Assembly: GCF_901000735.1 (NCBI RefSeq)
Contig: NC_081542.1
Location: 20,847,093 to 20,911,092 of the forward strand
Length of the DNA stretch: 64,000 nucleotides
Direction: 5' to 3'
Source of the DNA: Corylus avellana
Lineage: Eukaryota > Streptophyta > Magnoliopsida > Fagales > Betulaceae
Position numbers and translations under genes: made by a program. Positions 10,883 to 22,679 of the stretch are shown here, piece by piece. The first letter of the stretch is position 1; every line of letters starts with the position of its first letter. The notes beneath the pieces were generated by a model. The model was not told the DNA's origin, did no database searches, and worked only from the letters and a program-made list of their open reading frames with translations.

Positions 10883-11559
10883 CCCATCATCTAATCCTAA
10901 ATAAGCTCTTACCCATCTCGTGAGGTCAGTCATTTTATTTTAAATATATTGTGAAGCTTAATTGAAATGTAATACAATTTTCTCGATTAAAAAAAAAAAA
11001 TGAAACACGTGATTGTTTGCAATTTGCATAATATATTTTCGTTTTGTATTTATTATTCTAATCTTATATACATCACTTGACAGCCAACAATGGGACAGGA
11101 TTTCCTAGTTTTTAGGATCGGAGTTTAAAGACCTTGCTGTTCTTCATGTGGATTCTAGCTAGCTAGCAACTTGAAATGCTTAATTACAATTGTACTGGCT
11201 TTCACACATGATTTAGGCTCTATGCTTAAATTAATCTTAAAATATTAGTGCATGTGATCACATGCGTTCATACTTCAAATTTTGGAAAGCAAAAATGTCA
11301 ATGCAACGATAGACTTAGAAGTAAGGTGAGATCGATTCAAATCTACCATCCTAGGATGATCCGCATGCAAGACGACAAAAAAGACAGCGGATTAGAAAAC
11401 AAAAATGATTCCAGACTTCACTTCAAAGTCAATGCGATGGATAAAGTTTTTTATTCTATTTATTTATGTTTCTCGTCAAATAATGTTGAAGATTGTTTTA
11501 TAAATCTGGTGAACATTGTAGCCAAACGCTCCAGCAAGATTTAGCATCAAAAACTTCGT
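10883..11559. other. Region upstream of gene A; no confident gene
   Basis: A 98-codon open frame (11248-11544, plus strand) shows no recognised domain and begins in AT-rich DNA. I treat it as chance. The region is the likely promoter side of gene A, but no good TATA box was identified. Confidence 0.4.
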
Positions 11560-11634
11560 TTCTTTTGACTGCTCAGCAGACTCTGAAGCTCGATTAATTT
11601 GCAACGGCTACCTAGAAAGGCTAGAATTTTAGTA
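11560..11634 (+). promoter_or_regulatory. Probable 5' UTR exon of gene A, ending in a splice donor
   Basis: CTTTTGACTGCTCAGCAG, then ...AGTA|GTAAGTG, aligns with the UTR exon of gene C (TTTGACTACGTACTCAACTGGC, then GTA|GTAAGTG at 53317) and of E (GGCTGCTCAACTGGC, then ACA|GTAAGTG at 22971). The intron side is also conserved (ATAAATCTTCAGCAT at about 11660). So the 5' UTR is probably interrupted by an intron of about 0.9 kb. Confidence 0.5.
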
Positions 11635-12587
11635 GTAAGTGTTGTCAATCTCCTACGATAAATCTTCAGCATAATAGTTGTTCTCTCTTCACGCCAATAG
11701 CAATTTCTCTTACTCATGACTTTTTTTTTTTTTTTTTTTTTTTTTCCAATTCATAATATATATATATATATATAAGCTTGGTGTTTCTGTTTGTGCTGCT
11801 TCCTACTTCATATATACTAATTTACTTCTTCACAAATTTCATTAATGAAACTTTATGAAAAAAGAAATATAATTTGATTAATCCGAAAAAAAAAAAAAAA
11901 AATTGATGATTTGTTGTGAGGGATGGCTAATTAGTGCAGTGCGAACGTCCTGCTAAATTCGCTAACAAATCAGGCAGAAAATCACCTACTAAGTAACTAC
12001 AACTGGGATCTTCATTATCTCTGATCAGTTTACATTGTGTAAATTGTGGAAGGAAATTTGATAAGCATAATAAGCAAGAAAAATGAAAAAGTTATGCAGT
12101 ATCTTTATTCAAAATCATTTCTCTCTCTCTCTCTCTGGTCTGTAATTAACTAGTGAATCAATACATAACATATCTCAAGGTGTTCGTATGTCAATTTTTC
12201 CTACAAATATAAATACTTTTGTTGTTATAAATATATATCTCGCTAATTCAAACACCAAGCACATGGGCCTTCAATTTTGGAGATCTTTGATATTTTAACA
12301 CAACCATAATCTTAAGTTATTTCCAAATGAAACAACTTATTTATGTTACTAGAGATGACACTTAATTAGTTTTTGAAGTCACTCTTCCTCTGCTCATCTA
12401 TTTAAATATTCTATACATATACACAAAACCATATTAACTATGTATTGATGATTTCTTTTCTATCTGTTTTATTTCTTACAAAAGAAGAGAAAAAGTCCAA
12501 GCGGGTGCTGTCAAGTGTCAAGTAAAGAGCCTCAAGAAAGAAGACAGAAGTCAAAGGTGACCGCAAGGAGTGAGATATTTCCAAAAA

Positions 12588-15500
12588 ATGAGTAGTCCTC
12601 AAGGAGCTTCTAGTATTGGAGAAGGTGACTGTCAAGAAGTACCAGATGATCACGTTGTAACAATAGATGAATTTGATGCTAGTGAGTGCTCTCTCTTTCT
12701 TTGTTGTCCATATGCAGTTACATAGACGTGTGATTAACAAAAAATAAAAATAAAAAAAGTTTCCGATTAATATCTTAGAGAGCAGTGTTATGAGAATTCC
12801 CTTTTTTTTTTTTATGCTGAATTGTGAATTTGGCTAAAATGATCTGTTAAGCATTTCTATATAGGCTGTTCTTGGAGCAGTTTTCCGGTTGGGTGAACCA
12901 CCAGTCAAAGATATCAAGAGTTATCGCAGAGAACAAAAGTCTTTAATTGTTAGGGGGTGCTATTTATAATTTTATTGAGGCTAAATGTAGTCGTTGGAGT
13001 CTTGATCCCCAGGCTCCTTTAATCATGGGATCGACGATTTGGTGTGGGAATACGTTCCTGAAAGATCGTATCTGATTTGATCCCCGAGTCTTTCAGGATT
13101 CGTGCATGATCGGATGATCGGATCCCAAATATGGCGAGCTCGCTGATTGCGGCGCAGTATGCTCAAGTTGCTGGACCCGAGCGTGGGTCTTGTTCGGATT
13201 TGGGCTTTTTGGTTCGAGATGGGCTATGGATCTTAGTGGGCTAGACCTCCCTGCTGGCCCAATTCCCAACATAGGCCGAGAGAGACCCCTAAAAGAAATA
13301 GAAAGAATGACGCACACTGACACAGTACACACACACAAAAGAAGAAGAAAATTTTCATTTGTTGCGTTATTAGATATTTTATCTTCCTTCTTCTTAATTA
13401 GTATCTAAATGGTATGATTTATCACCAAAATCCTGTAATTCATATGTTTGTTGCTTCAAAATTTACAGGGACAAAAAGATTTCATTATCTTGGCACTTCT
13501 GTTCGCCTCTATCAAGCTACCTTAAAAGGTGATTGGAGAGTTGCTAAGGCTCTATATGAGAAATATCCAGATGTATTTCGTCATCCCATAACAGAATGGA
13601 ATGAGATACCTCTTCACATCGCAATCGCATCAAAACACACAGCTTTTGCAAAAGAAATGGTCAAATGCATGACTCCGGATGACATAGCATTGCCAGACAA
13701 CAATGGAAACACAGCCCTTATGCTTGTTGCTGAATTTGGAATCGTGTCAACTGCGAAGGAGCTGGTGGAAATTAACAAGGATCTGCCATTAATCCGTGGC
13801 AGTGGTGGAAGCACACCACTTCAGGTGGCCGCTTTGAACGGACGTAGAAGGATGGTGTCGTATCTATACGAAGTGACTCATTTTGAAGATTTGGAACCTA
13901 TGGAACGCATTGATATCCTTGTTGCCACTATTTCTACTGATACGTATGGTATGTCCTACATCGATCTAAAATATAATTGGGAGTTTGAGAAATTAATTTT
14001 CAATGTGTTCTACTTATTGAAGTTTCAATTGAACATAAAATGTCTATCATGAGAATTTTACAAAACTGATCATGTTGTTGCATAACTTTGGCAATGACTC
14101 TTAGAAAGTTTTTTTTTTTTTTTTGGGGGACGGAGTGGTTTCTATTGCAATCTACTGACCATACAATGATTTTTGAACTAACCTTTTGAAAATAATCAAA
14201 TCAAATGCGTTGATTTATGGACAGATATAGCATTGAAAATTCTGAAAAAGGATCGAACTTTAGCAACTATGGAGAATAGCAATGGGAGGATAGCATTGCA
14301 AGAGTTGGCCAGAAAACCTTTTGCATTCGACAGCAGAAGTCAACTATCAATATGGGAAAGATGCTTAATGTCTGGTTAGTTTGCCTCAACATAACTTTCT
14401 TTACTTGAGTATCCCAACTAGTTGTTTTTATTGCACTAATCACATTGGGACAATTTTACTCGAATAAACTTTGAATGAGAGTAGTATTACCTGATCACCA
14501 CAAATCTTTTGATAATATTTACCTCCTAAGCTTTGAAATTTAATTATAATTTTTGACTCTTGTAATAATAAGAATGACATAATTCTCAAAAAGTGAGATG
14601 CTAGATCATTAGATTGTCATGAAGCTTGCGGCATTTGATATGCATCAAAAGATATAAGGATTAAACTTTAAAGTGTTTTGGACGAAATATATCCAACAAG
14701 TTCACTATTAGAATAGCTAGACCTCTCCACGATTTTCATGAGGGGTGGGTAATGGAGGCCGTACATCTTCCTCTCAGAGGTCACCCTCCACAACTGTGAC
14801 GGGTTGGTCATAGGACCTCCACAACCCCCTTGTAGAGGTCACTCCACTTCGAACCACCTCTCATGGTGGTCACGGCCCGGTCACTTCCACCTCTGATGGA
14901 GGGTTGGGTCTACATGGTCGTTCATAGCAGGTGGAGAGGAGACCCACAACTATGAATCAATCTCCATGGTCAACTCTTCTTTACAGCCATTTTGGTTATC
15001 TATTCGATGCAAAGTCAACAGAGGTCTTGATTTACAGATGTTGGTATAACGTGTCCCAAATTTATCAAATTCAAATTGATCTCTCGATGTAAAAAAGACA
15101 AACGTACGGATGGTGGTATATATAATTCTAAACATTTCTTAAATCTATCAAATTCGAACTCTCAATGTTAAAAAGACAATCAGGTGGTGACATATTTTCC
15201 TAAGTTTAAATATAATTTACTTCTATCAATATTGTTAAAATAATTAACAATATTCATAATTACCAAGGTTCCAATCGTTATTGATTGTAAAATTGATATT
15301 TTTTTTTCTTGTCAAATGATATTTCAATAGATTTGTTTTCATAATTTTAGGTTTCAAAGGGATGTTTAACAAAGCTTTGAGGTGGACACTAGCTCATCAA
15401 TTAGTTGAAAGGCTCTGGATAGAGATTCTACTATTGCCAGATGAGAAGTTCAACGATCTATTGGACAAGCATTTGACTTTACTTTTTGACGCTGCAAAAT

Positions 15501-16006
15501 TCGGGAATGCTGAATATCTAATTATACTTATACGATCCTATCCTAATCTCATATGGAAAGTGGACATGAAAAATCGAACTATATTTCATATTGCTGTTAA
15601 ACATCGGCAAAGGAGCGTGTTCAAACTAATATATGAGTTAGGCGCTATCAAGGGTATCATTGCAAAATATATTGATATAAACAAAAATAATATGCTACAC
15701 TTAGCTGGACGATTGGCTCCTTTAGATCAACGAAATATTATATCAGGAGCAACCCTTCAAATGCAACAGGAGTTATTGTGGTTTAAGGTGAGTAATAATA
15801 TTATATTATTTGAATTTATTTTTCTTTTGATTGCATATTTATTGGTTGCAGTTTCACTTGTCAATTATTTATATCTCCATCATTGTAGGAGATAGAACAG
15901 ATTGTTCCGCCTTCATACTTGAATATGAAGAATATTTATAAGGGTAAACTTGTGGATACACCTACAAATCAAACAAGTCAAGGGGCTACACCTTGGGAAT
16001 TATTCA
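12588..16006 (+). CDS. Gene A: ankyrin-repeat membrane protein, ACD6/ITN1-like, 3' end lost in a gap
   Basis: Exons by GT-AG sites and homology to copies B and C: 12588-12681 (31 codons, phase 1), 13469-13948, 14225-14374, 15351-15787, and 15889 to the gap at 16007. All junctions keep frame and no stop is met across about 426 codons. Exon 2 holds ankyrin repeats (IPLHIAIASKHTAFAKEMV; NTALMLVAEFGIVSTAKELV; STPLQVAALNGRRRMVSYL). Exon 4 adds further ones (LLFDAAKFGNAEYLIIL; TIFHIAVKHRQRSVFKLI; NNMLHLAGRL) and ends LLWFK. Exon 5 starts EIEQIVPPSY and runs into the gap before the PGG membrane domain. In this family the ankyrin part is cytosolic and the helices anchor the protein in a membrane; known members act in salicylate-linked defence or stress signalling. 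The specific role here is unknown. Intron 1 carries a GC-rich insert (12950-13340). Confidence 0.82.
12950..13340. other. GC-rich insert in intron 1 of gene A
   Basis: Base composition changes sharply from AT-rich intron to GC-rich sequence with GATCGGATGATCGGATCCC and CCTGCTGGCCCAATTCCC. Introns 1 of genes B and C do not contain it. It is probably a transposon fragment, class unknown; I saw no clear inverted ends or primer site. Confidence 0.4.
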
Positions 16007-16106
16007 NNNNNNNNNNNNNNNNNNNNNNNNNNNNNNNNNNNNNNNNNNNNNNNNNNNNNNNNNNNNNNNNNNNNNNNNNNNNNNNNNNNNNNNNNNNNNN
16101 NNNNNN
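16007..16106. other. Assembly gap (100 N) inside exon 5 of gene A
   Basis: Exactly 100 N. The left flank is open coding sequence of gene A; the right flank is the outer end of an inverted repeat arm. The rest of exon 5 (about 190 codons expected from genes B and C) is not in the window. Confidence 0.98.
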
Positions 16107-16303
16107 GTTTTATAAAGAGAAATATATGCTTTATATGTACAATAATATTGGGATCGGGACGTTACAAATCATGCCATGTGTATATCAATTCATCAGAATT
16201 GGTGTGTGCAAACAATTTCTTTAAAAAAAAAAAAAAAAAAAAAAGGCGACTCAATAACGTACCTCGATTCAATTAATTTCTTGTTTTAGTTTTCTACACT
16301 TAC

Positions 16304-16417
16304 CGTTTCCCCCGCATGTCTCTGTCTAGAAGAAGCGCTTTGAGGATGGCTCCTTGATGTAAATGCCATAGCTGCTCCAACTGGGGCCTCTCTTCTTTCA
16401 GGATGGGTGTCTTCCAT
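16304..16417 (-). pseudogene. Inverted copy of first exon E
   Basis: Base-for-base reverse complement of 24591-24704, so ATG is at 16417 and the splice donor is on the low-coordinate side. See that entry for content. It is probably not a separate locus. Confidence 0.6.
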
Positions 16418-18361
16418 TCTTTTTTTCTTGTTTCTTTGGAAATAAAATGAGAGAGAAAATAAATAAATAATCAATCTGATAATACGAGTATATAAAATTC
16501 CTAATTAGGTGAGTAGATGAAGATAACGACTACAAAACGTAGGTATATCTAGCTATGTGAACATCAGCAAATTCTCTATTTTGAAATAATTTTAAGTTTG
16601 TGGATAATGATGATTTATAATGGTAATTGCCTTCAAGTACTCTTGGTATTGATTAAATCTGAGAGACCTCCAAAAGTAACAAGATACAACTAGATTACTT
16701 TAGCTAATTATTAATTATTCTGCTACCGATTGATATTAAACACCCTGTTATTCAGTGTTAGTTTATTTATTTTAGGAAAAGAGTTATGTACGTTTTAGAA
16801 ATTAAGGATAAAATTTTCAAATATTGGAATTTTATTACAAAGTTTTCAAAGTACATAAGTACTTAGACCAAGAGAATTCGAAGGAGAAAGATAGGTTTTG
16901 TTTTAAAGAGTTCAGAACCTCTCATAGATTATAGATCAAAGATAGCATACTGGACCTCAAATTATTAAGTGCAACTAATACGTATGGTCCATCACCCGAA
17001 TCTTTTTACTTCAAGTGAAAACCCCTAGTTAATCAAATAGACTCATTCGCGAGTGACTTTTCCTGTGGCTATAGGTTAAGCTTAAAATATATTTAAAAAA
17101 TATACTTTAAGCTTAAAATATACTTTTAATACTTAAAAAATTGTGCCAAATAAAAGCTGGCATGTTTAGTAATAAATTTCAAAAGTATTTTTTTTCTTTT
17201 TTTTTTTTTTCTATAAAAATGACCAAAGCACACTTTAGGCAAAATCTTAAAAATAAAAGTTTTTCTAAAAAACGTTTTTTTAACTTAAAAACTGTATTTT
17301 TCAAACACAATTCTAAACGTACTGTTGGTGAAGATCAGTTGAAATCATACAAACCCTTGCATAGAAGGCATAATCGTCTGCTAGGCCACTAGAACAAGTT
17401 GAAAGAGAAGTTTGTTCAAAACGGAAGAAAAATCGAGTCTAATAAAGTGGCATGTGCTCATAAAACATGTAAAAAGCAGTATTTTCTTATTAATTCTATT
17501 AAAAAAAAGAAGTGTATTTCTCAAATATTAAGAAATATATATCACTTTGTTAGATTAATTTGTAAAAATTAACTACAAACTAGTTTGTAGCTAATTTATG
17601 TACATATTAGAGTTTCCAACAAATGTCCATTGTTAATAATGGATGAATTTATAAGAGTTTTTTAATAAATGAAAAAGATAAAGAGACCATAATTATGACT
17701 CAAGATAGTATTTAGTCAATTTTTTAAAATCTTGCTTCCAATCCCCTTCGAATCAGAAGTCGAAGAGGGTAAAATTCCGAGCTGTTTGGGTCGATGCCCG
17801 TCGCTATATTTCATAAACTTTTATTCTATAAAGTTTCTGCAAAATAGTAAATCAGCGTGAAGCACCATATCATGAAGAATACCAAACAGATATATGATTT
17901 ATGGATGACAAGAAAGGAAAAGAAGAGTAGGAATATCTCTGGTTATTGTAAACTAATAAAAGAATAATTAAAGGTAATGAGAAAGAGAAAAACGATGACA
18001 ACGACAATAACGAAGAAGATTTATTAGAGATGCTTGAAACACTTACTGTCAAATTATGCCAGTTGAGCAGCCAAAGGAAACGGAACTTTAATACTAAAAT
18101 ATTTGTATTTGGCAAGTTGTGATGCTCAGCCTTGCAGGATATAGTATTATACATATATAAATGTGCAAGAACTTTCTTCCAACGTTTGGTAAGAAGTCAT
18201 TACGTGGGAGCTTGACGTCACGTAAAGTCCCGCCCCTTGCCAATTGTCATGGTATCAGAAGCTATTACGTACTAAAATTAGTGGAGTATGCAAACAGACA
18301 AGTCAAACGATAATAACATTTAAACAACCCTAATTAAGTTATGCGCATTTGGATTTTCTCT

Positions 18362-18640
18362 GGTCCATTTGGACCGGAGGGCAGATAGGTAGGGGAGGGG
18401 TGCCCCCTACAATTTTTTTTTTTAAAAAGAATTTATTAGATAGATTTTTAATTTTTGACACGGAGGGCAGATAAGTAGGGGCGGGGAAGGGCGCCCCCTA
18501 CAAATTTTTTTTTTTTTAAAAAATTTATTAGATAGATTTTTAATTTTTGACACGGAGGGCAGATAGGTAGGGGCGGGGAAGGGTGCCCCCTACAAAAATT
18601 TTCAAAAAAAAAAAAATTACTAGATAGATAGATTTTTAAT
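18362..18640. repeat. Three tandem copies of an 86-92-bp repeat (arm 1)
   Basis: CGGAGGGCAGATA(A/G)GTAGGGG recurs at 18375, 18461 and 18553, each followed by a block of GCCCCCTACAA, A/T run and TTAGATAGATTTTTAATTTTTGA. A mirrored set is at 22368-22646. Single related units start the dispersed repeat near 20390. Confidence 0.75.
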
Positions 18641-19065
18641 TTTTGACGCCCTCGCTCCTACTATTTTTATTCATTTTCGTTTCTGTCTTCCTCGTCCTTT
18701 TGGCTCACCTCTGTCTTCCTCTTCTTCTTGCCTTTTCTCATGTATTCTTACTCTTTTTGGCTTGCCCCTATTTTCTCACGCCTCTCTTTAAAGTTTTTGA
18801 AGATTTGTTAGTTTGTGGCATAAAAGTATCTTGAGGACCAATTTCAAGGGAATGGCTAAAGTCTCTTGAGAAGGTGAAAATATTAATATCTTGGTGTCAG
18901 ATTGATAAGAGATATATAGGGGAGGCGAGGTGGCTGCATATGAAGAAAATAGTGCATTTTGTAGACTTGTAGTCTAGGTAGCAAGAAAGTTTGAATCACC
19001 TTCGCTTTTATTTTTTTTTTAGTTATTCTCGATGAAGCCTAACATTGCTATAAATTCGCACTTCC
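18480..19065. repeat. Dispersed repeat, copy 1 of a direct pair
   Basis: Diverged direct partner of 20385-20930. Shared landmarks: GCCCTCGCTCCTACT, GTCTTCCTCTTCTTG, CCCACGCCTCTCTTT (or its variant), TTGTTAG-TTGTGG, CAGATTGATAA, GGTGGCTGCATATGAAGAAA, and TAGTCTAGGTAGC. The pair flanks about 1.3 kb, which might make them terminal repeats of an unknown element, but no primer site was seen. Confidence 0.55.
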
Positions 19066-19948
19066 ACTAATTTAGGTGGACCCCAAAAAAAAAAACAAAA
19101 AAGGCAAGATTTATAGAATAAGCATCCAATAAATGATGTGTCATATAGACTTCATAAAAGATAAGGATAAACCTCCTATTCGGTCCATCTGCAAAAAGGG
19201 TCTTTTGCAACAACCAATAGGACAAACGTACATCACCTAAAGCATAAAAAATACACACAAATAATCTACAACTTAATGCACTGGATTTTGAACTCAAAAC
19301 AAAGAAGAATTGAACTGAAGAGGCAGAAAGCAAGAGATCACGTGGGTCTGTGCTTAAAACCACTCGGCCAGACCCATCGACCCCTGGCAAGGGTCGACCC
19401 ACGGCGTTGACGGCGAGAGGTCCCCATGGGTCTTTGCTAAAACCACCCGGCCAGACCCATCGTGGGTCAGGCGTGGGTCTGGCTCCGACGCGGTGAGTAT
19501 TTTTTCCAGCTTTAGGATAAAAAAATTCCTAAAGAGGGTTAACCTTTCTCTCTGGGTTTTAATTTTGAATCCAAAAACTTGAGGCATTCGAAACGGCCTT
19601 ATAAGCTGATTTTGAGGCTGGGTTTGGCAGAAAAGAGGCCGGAGAGGGGCGGCTGGGTCTACCGGCGCCGACGGGATGCTGGCCGGCGCTTTTTTTGTGG
19701 TGCTCACAATGGGATCATTTTGTTCTTCTTCTTCTGATAGCTCCTCTTGCTGTTCCTCTTTTGTGGGTGTTGGGAGATCTTCAGTACTGGAATTGTTTTG
19801 GATTCTTTTGGTGGTTGGATCAGGTTGGTGGTGGAGAGAGATCAGGACCTGGATGGTTATAGCAGGAGGTGTAGGTGATGATGAGCATTGAAGCATTGAA
19901 GCATCTGTTCTGCATCTCTCTACCTGTTCACGCCAGACCCACGGTTGG

Positions 19949-20959
19949 GTCTGGCCGGCGCCGCCGATGGGATGCTGGCCGGCGCTTTGGGATGCTTGTC
20001 GGGGCAGGTGGTTTGGTTGTGGGTTTGGGTTTGGGCTTGCTTGTTATCTGGTGTTTTTATTTTATTTTGTTAAAATGCAATGGGGGATGTGTTGACAGCT
20101 GAATGGATGCTGAAAAAGACCCCTTTTATGCACTGACTGCATAGTAGAGACTCTGAGAAGATAAATATTTTATATTAAGAACACATATGTTATGTTATAA
20201 AGTTTTTTTTTTTTTTTTTTCTAAATTGTATGCATCATATTATTTTATATATTATAAAAATATAATAAATAAAAAATTTTATTTTATTTTTTATGAGCAA
20301 ATACAAACAAAAGGGAAGAGTTACAAATGGGTCCTTCCCACTATTAATTTAGTGTTGCTCCTACTAAAGTCAATTTCTAGATCAGCCACTATAGTGGCGG
20401 CAGATATACGTAGGAGCTGGGCGCCCGCCCCTACAAACATTTTGAAAAAAAAGTTTATCAGATAGATTTTTAATTTTTGAAGCCCTCGCTCCTACTGCTT
20501 TTCTTCCTTCTTGATTATGTCTTCCTCCTCTTAGCTCACCCACCCGTGTCTTCCTCTTCTTGGCTTTCTTCATGTATTCCTCCTCTTTTTGGCTTGTCCC
20601 TATCTTCCCACGCCTCTCTTTGAAGTTTTTGAAGAGTTGTTAGATTGTGGGATAAGAGTATCTAGAGGACCGATTTCAAGGGAATTGCTAAAGTCTCTTG
20701 AGTAAGTGAAAATATTAATTACGTGGTGTCAGATTGATAAAAGATAGGGGCAGGTGAGGTGGCTGCATATGAAGAAAATAGTGCGTTTTGTAGACTTATA
20801 GTCTAGGTAGCGAGCAAGCTTCGAGGCTTCAAGCCTTCAATCACCTTCGCTTTTAGTTTTTTTTTTTTTTTAGTTATTCTTCATTTAGCCTAACATTGCT
20901 AAATTCACACTACCATTAATTTATTTTTATTTTTTTTTTAAAAAAAAATCACATTAACC
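19949..20959. other. Unique spacer between the inverted arms
   Basis: This kilobase has no mirror copy. It contains GC-rich repeats of GGCCGGCGC type at the left, an AT-rich core (20165-20300), and the second copy of the dispersed repeat (20385-20930). If arm 1 is a reversed contig, this is really the sequence lying left of 21060, read backwards. Confidence 0.6.
20385..20930. repeat. Dispersed repeat, copy 2 of a direct pair
   Basis: Counterpart of 18480-19065 with substitutions and small indels. It starts near the CCTACAAACATTTTGAAAAA tract and ends near the AACATTGCTAAATTCACAC motif before the gap. Confidence 0.55.
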
Positions 20960-21059
20960 NNNNNNNNNNNNNNNNNNNNNNNNNNNNNNNNNNNNNNNNN
21001 NNNNNNNNNNNNNNNNNNNNNNNNNNNNNNNNNNNNNNNNNNNNNNNNNNNNNNNNNNN
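20960..21059. other. Assembly gap (100 N)
   Basis: Exactly 100 N; its right edge is the inner end of inverted arm 2. Confidence 0.98.
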
Positions 21060-21111
21060 CCAACCGTGGGTCTGGCGTGAACAGGTAGAGAGATGCAGAA
21101 CAGATGCTTCA

Positions 21112-21654
21112 ATGCTTCAATGCTCATCATCACCTACACCTCCTGCTATAACCATCCAGGTCCTGATCTCTCTCCACCACCAACCTGATCCAACCACCAA
21201 AAGAATCCAAAACAATTCCAGTACTGAAGATCTCCCAACACCCACAAAAGAGGAACAGCAAGAGGAGCTATCAGAAGAAGAAGAACAAAATGATCCCATT
21301 GTGAGCACCACAAAAAAAGCGCCGGCCAGCATCCCGTCGGCGCCGGTAGACCCAGCCGCCCCTCTCCGGCCTCTTTTCTGCCAAACCCAGCCTCAAAATC
21401 AGCTTATAAGGCCGTTTCGAATGCCTCAAGTTTTTGGATTCAAAATTAAAACCCAGAGAGAAAGGTTAACCCTCTTTAGGAATTTTTTTATCCTAAAGCT
21501 GGAAAAAATACTCACCGCGTCGGAGCCAGACCCACGCCTGACCCACGATGGGTCTGGCCGGGTGGTTTTAGCAAAGACCCATGGGGACCTCTCGCCGTCA
21601 ACGCCGTGGGTCGACCCTTGCCAGGGGTCGATGGGTCTGGCCGAGTGGTTTTAA
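21112..21654 (+). CDS. Hypothetical 180-codon open frame inside a repeat
   Basis: Starts at a true ATG and is open for 180 codons. The product is rich in P, T, S and acidic residues (EEQQEELSEEEEQND), then basic (QRERLTLFRNFFILKLEK), with no membrane segment and no domain I recognise. The 3' part is made of repeats built on GGGTCTGGCC(G/A)(G/A)GTGGTTTTA and GACCCA(C/T)G, so part of the protein is an artefact of DNA repeats. An identical reverse copy is at 19354-19896. It may be a transposon-borne or chance frame. Confidence 0.25.
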   Translation: MLQCSSSPTPPAITIQVLISLHHQPDPTTKRIQNNSSTEDLPTPTKEEQQEELSEEEEQNDPIVSTTKKAPASIPSAPVDPAAPLRPLFCQTQPQNQLIRPFRMPQVFGFKIKTQRERLTLFRNFFILKLEKILTASEPDPRLTHDGSGRVVLAKTHGDLSPSTPWVDPCQGSMGLAEWF

Positions 21655-22679
21655 GCACAGACCCACGTGATCTCTTGCTTTCTGCCTCTTCAGTTCAATT
21701 CTTCTTTGTTTTGAGTTCAAAATCCAGTGCATTAAGTTGTAGATTATTTGTGTGTATTTTTTATGCTTTAGGTGATGTACGTTTGTCCTATTGGTTGTTG
21801 CAAAAGACCCTTTTTGCAGATGGACCGAATAGGAGGTTTATCCTTATCTTTTATGAAGTCTATATGACACATCATTTATTGGATGCTTATTCTATAAATC
21901 TTGCCTTTTTTGTTTTTTTTTTTGGGGTCCACCTAAATTAGTGGAAGTGCGAATTTATAGCAATGTTAGGCTTCATCGAGAATAACTAAAAAAAAAATAA
22001 AAGCGAAGGTGATTCAAACTTTCTTGCTACCTAGACTACAAGTCTACAAAATGCACTATTTTCTTCATATGCAGCCACCTCGCCTCCCCTATATATCTCT
22101 TATCAATCTGACACCAAGATATTAATATTTTCACCTTCTCAAGAGACTTTAGCCATTCCCTTGAAATTGGTCCTCAAGATACTTTTATGCCACAAACTAA
22201 CAAATCTTCAAAAACTTTAAAGAGAGGCGTGAGAAAATAGGGGCAAGCCAAAAAGAGTAAGAATACATGAGAAAAGGCAAGAAGAAGAGGAAGACAGAGG
22301 TGAGCCAAAAGGACGAGGAAGACAGAAACGAAAATGAATAAAAATAGTAGGAGCGAGGGCGTCAAAAATTAAAAATCTATCTATCTAGTAATTTTTTTTT
22401 TTTTGAAAATTTTTGTAGGGGGCACCCTTCCCCGCCCCTACCTATCTGCCCTCCGTGTCAAAAATTAAAAATCTATCTAATAAATTTTTTAAAAAAAAAA
22501 AAATTTGTAGGGGGCGCCCTTCCCCGCCCCTACTTATCTGCCCTCCGTGTCAAAAATTAAAAATCTATCTAATAAATTCTTTTTAAAAAAAAAAATTGTA
22601 GGGGGCACCCCTCCCCTACCTATCTGCCCTCCGGTCCAAATGGACCAGAGAAAATCCAAATGCGCATAACTTAATTAGG

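Larger units (their letters stand above)
16107..19948 (-). repeat. Inverted repeat arm 1, exact reverse copy of 21060-24901
   Basis: Every landmark pairs so that coordinates sum to 41008, with no indel over 3842 bp; even the 22-base A run at 16223-16244 has an equal T run in arm 2. It therefore repeats the E promoter, first exon and repeats in reverse. It begins exactly at the end of one gap, and arm 2 begins exactly at the end of the next. I read it as a duplicated, mis-oriented contig rather than biology. Confidence 0.9.

Noticed and set aside
11248..11544. 98-codon frame upstream of gene A
   Set aside because: No similarity to any family I know, AT-rich codon use; likely chance.
13093..13408. 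Open frames on both strands in the GC-rich block as a gene
   Set aside because: They lie wholly inside intron 1 of gene A in a probable transposon fragment and show no domain.
21112..21654. 180-codon open frame as a real host gene
   Set aside because: Its 3' half is built from DNA repeats, it lies among transposon-like repeats, and it has no recognised domain. Kept only as a low-confidence entry.
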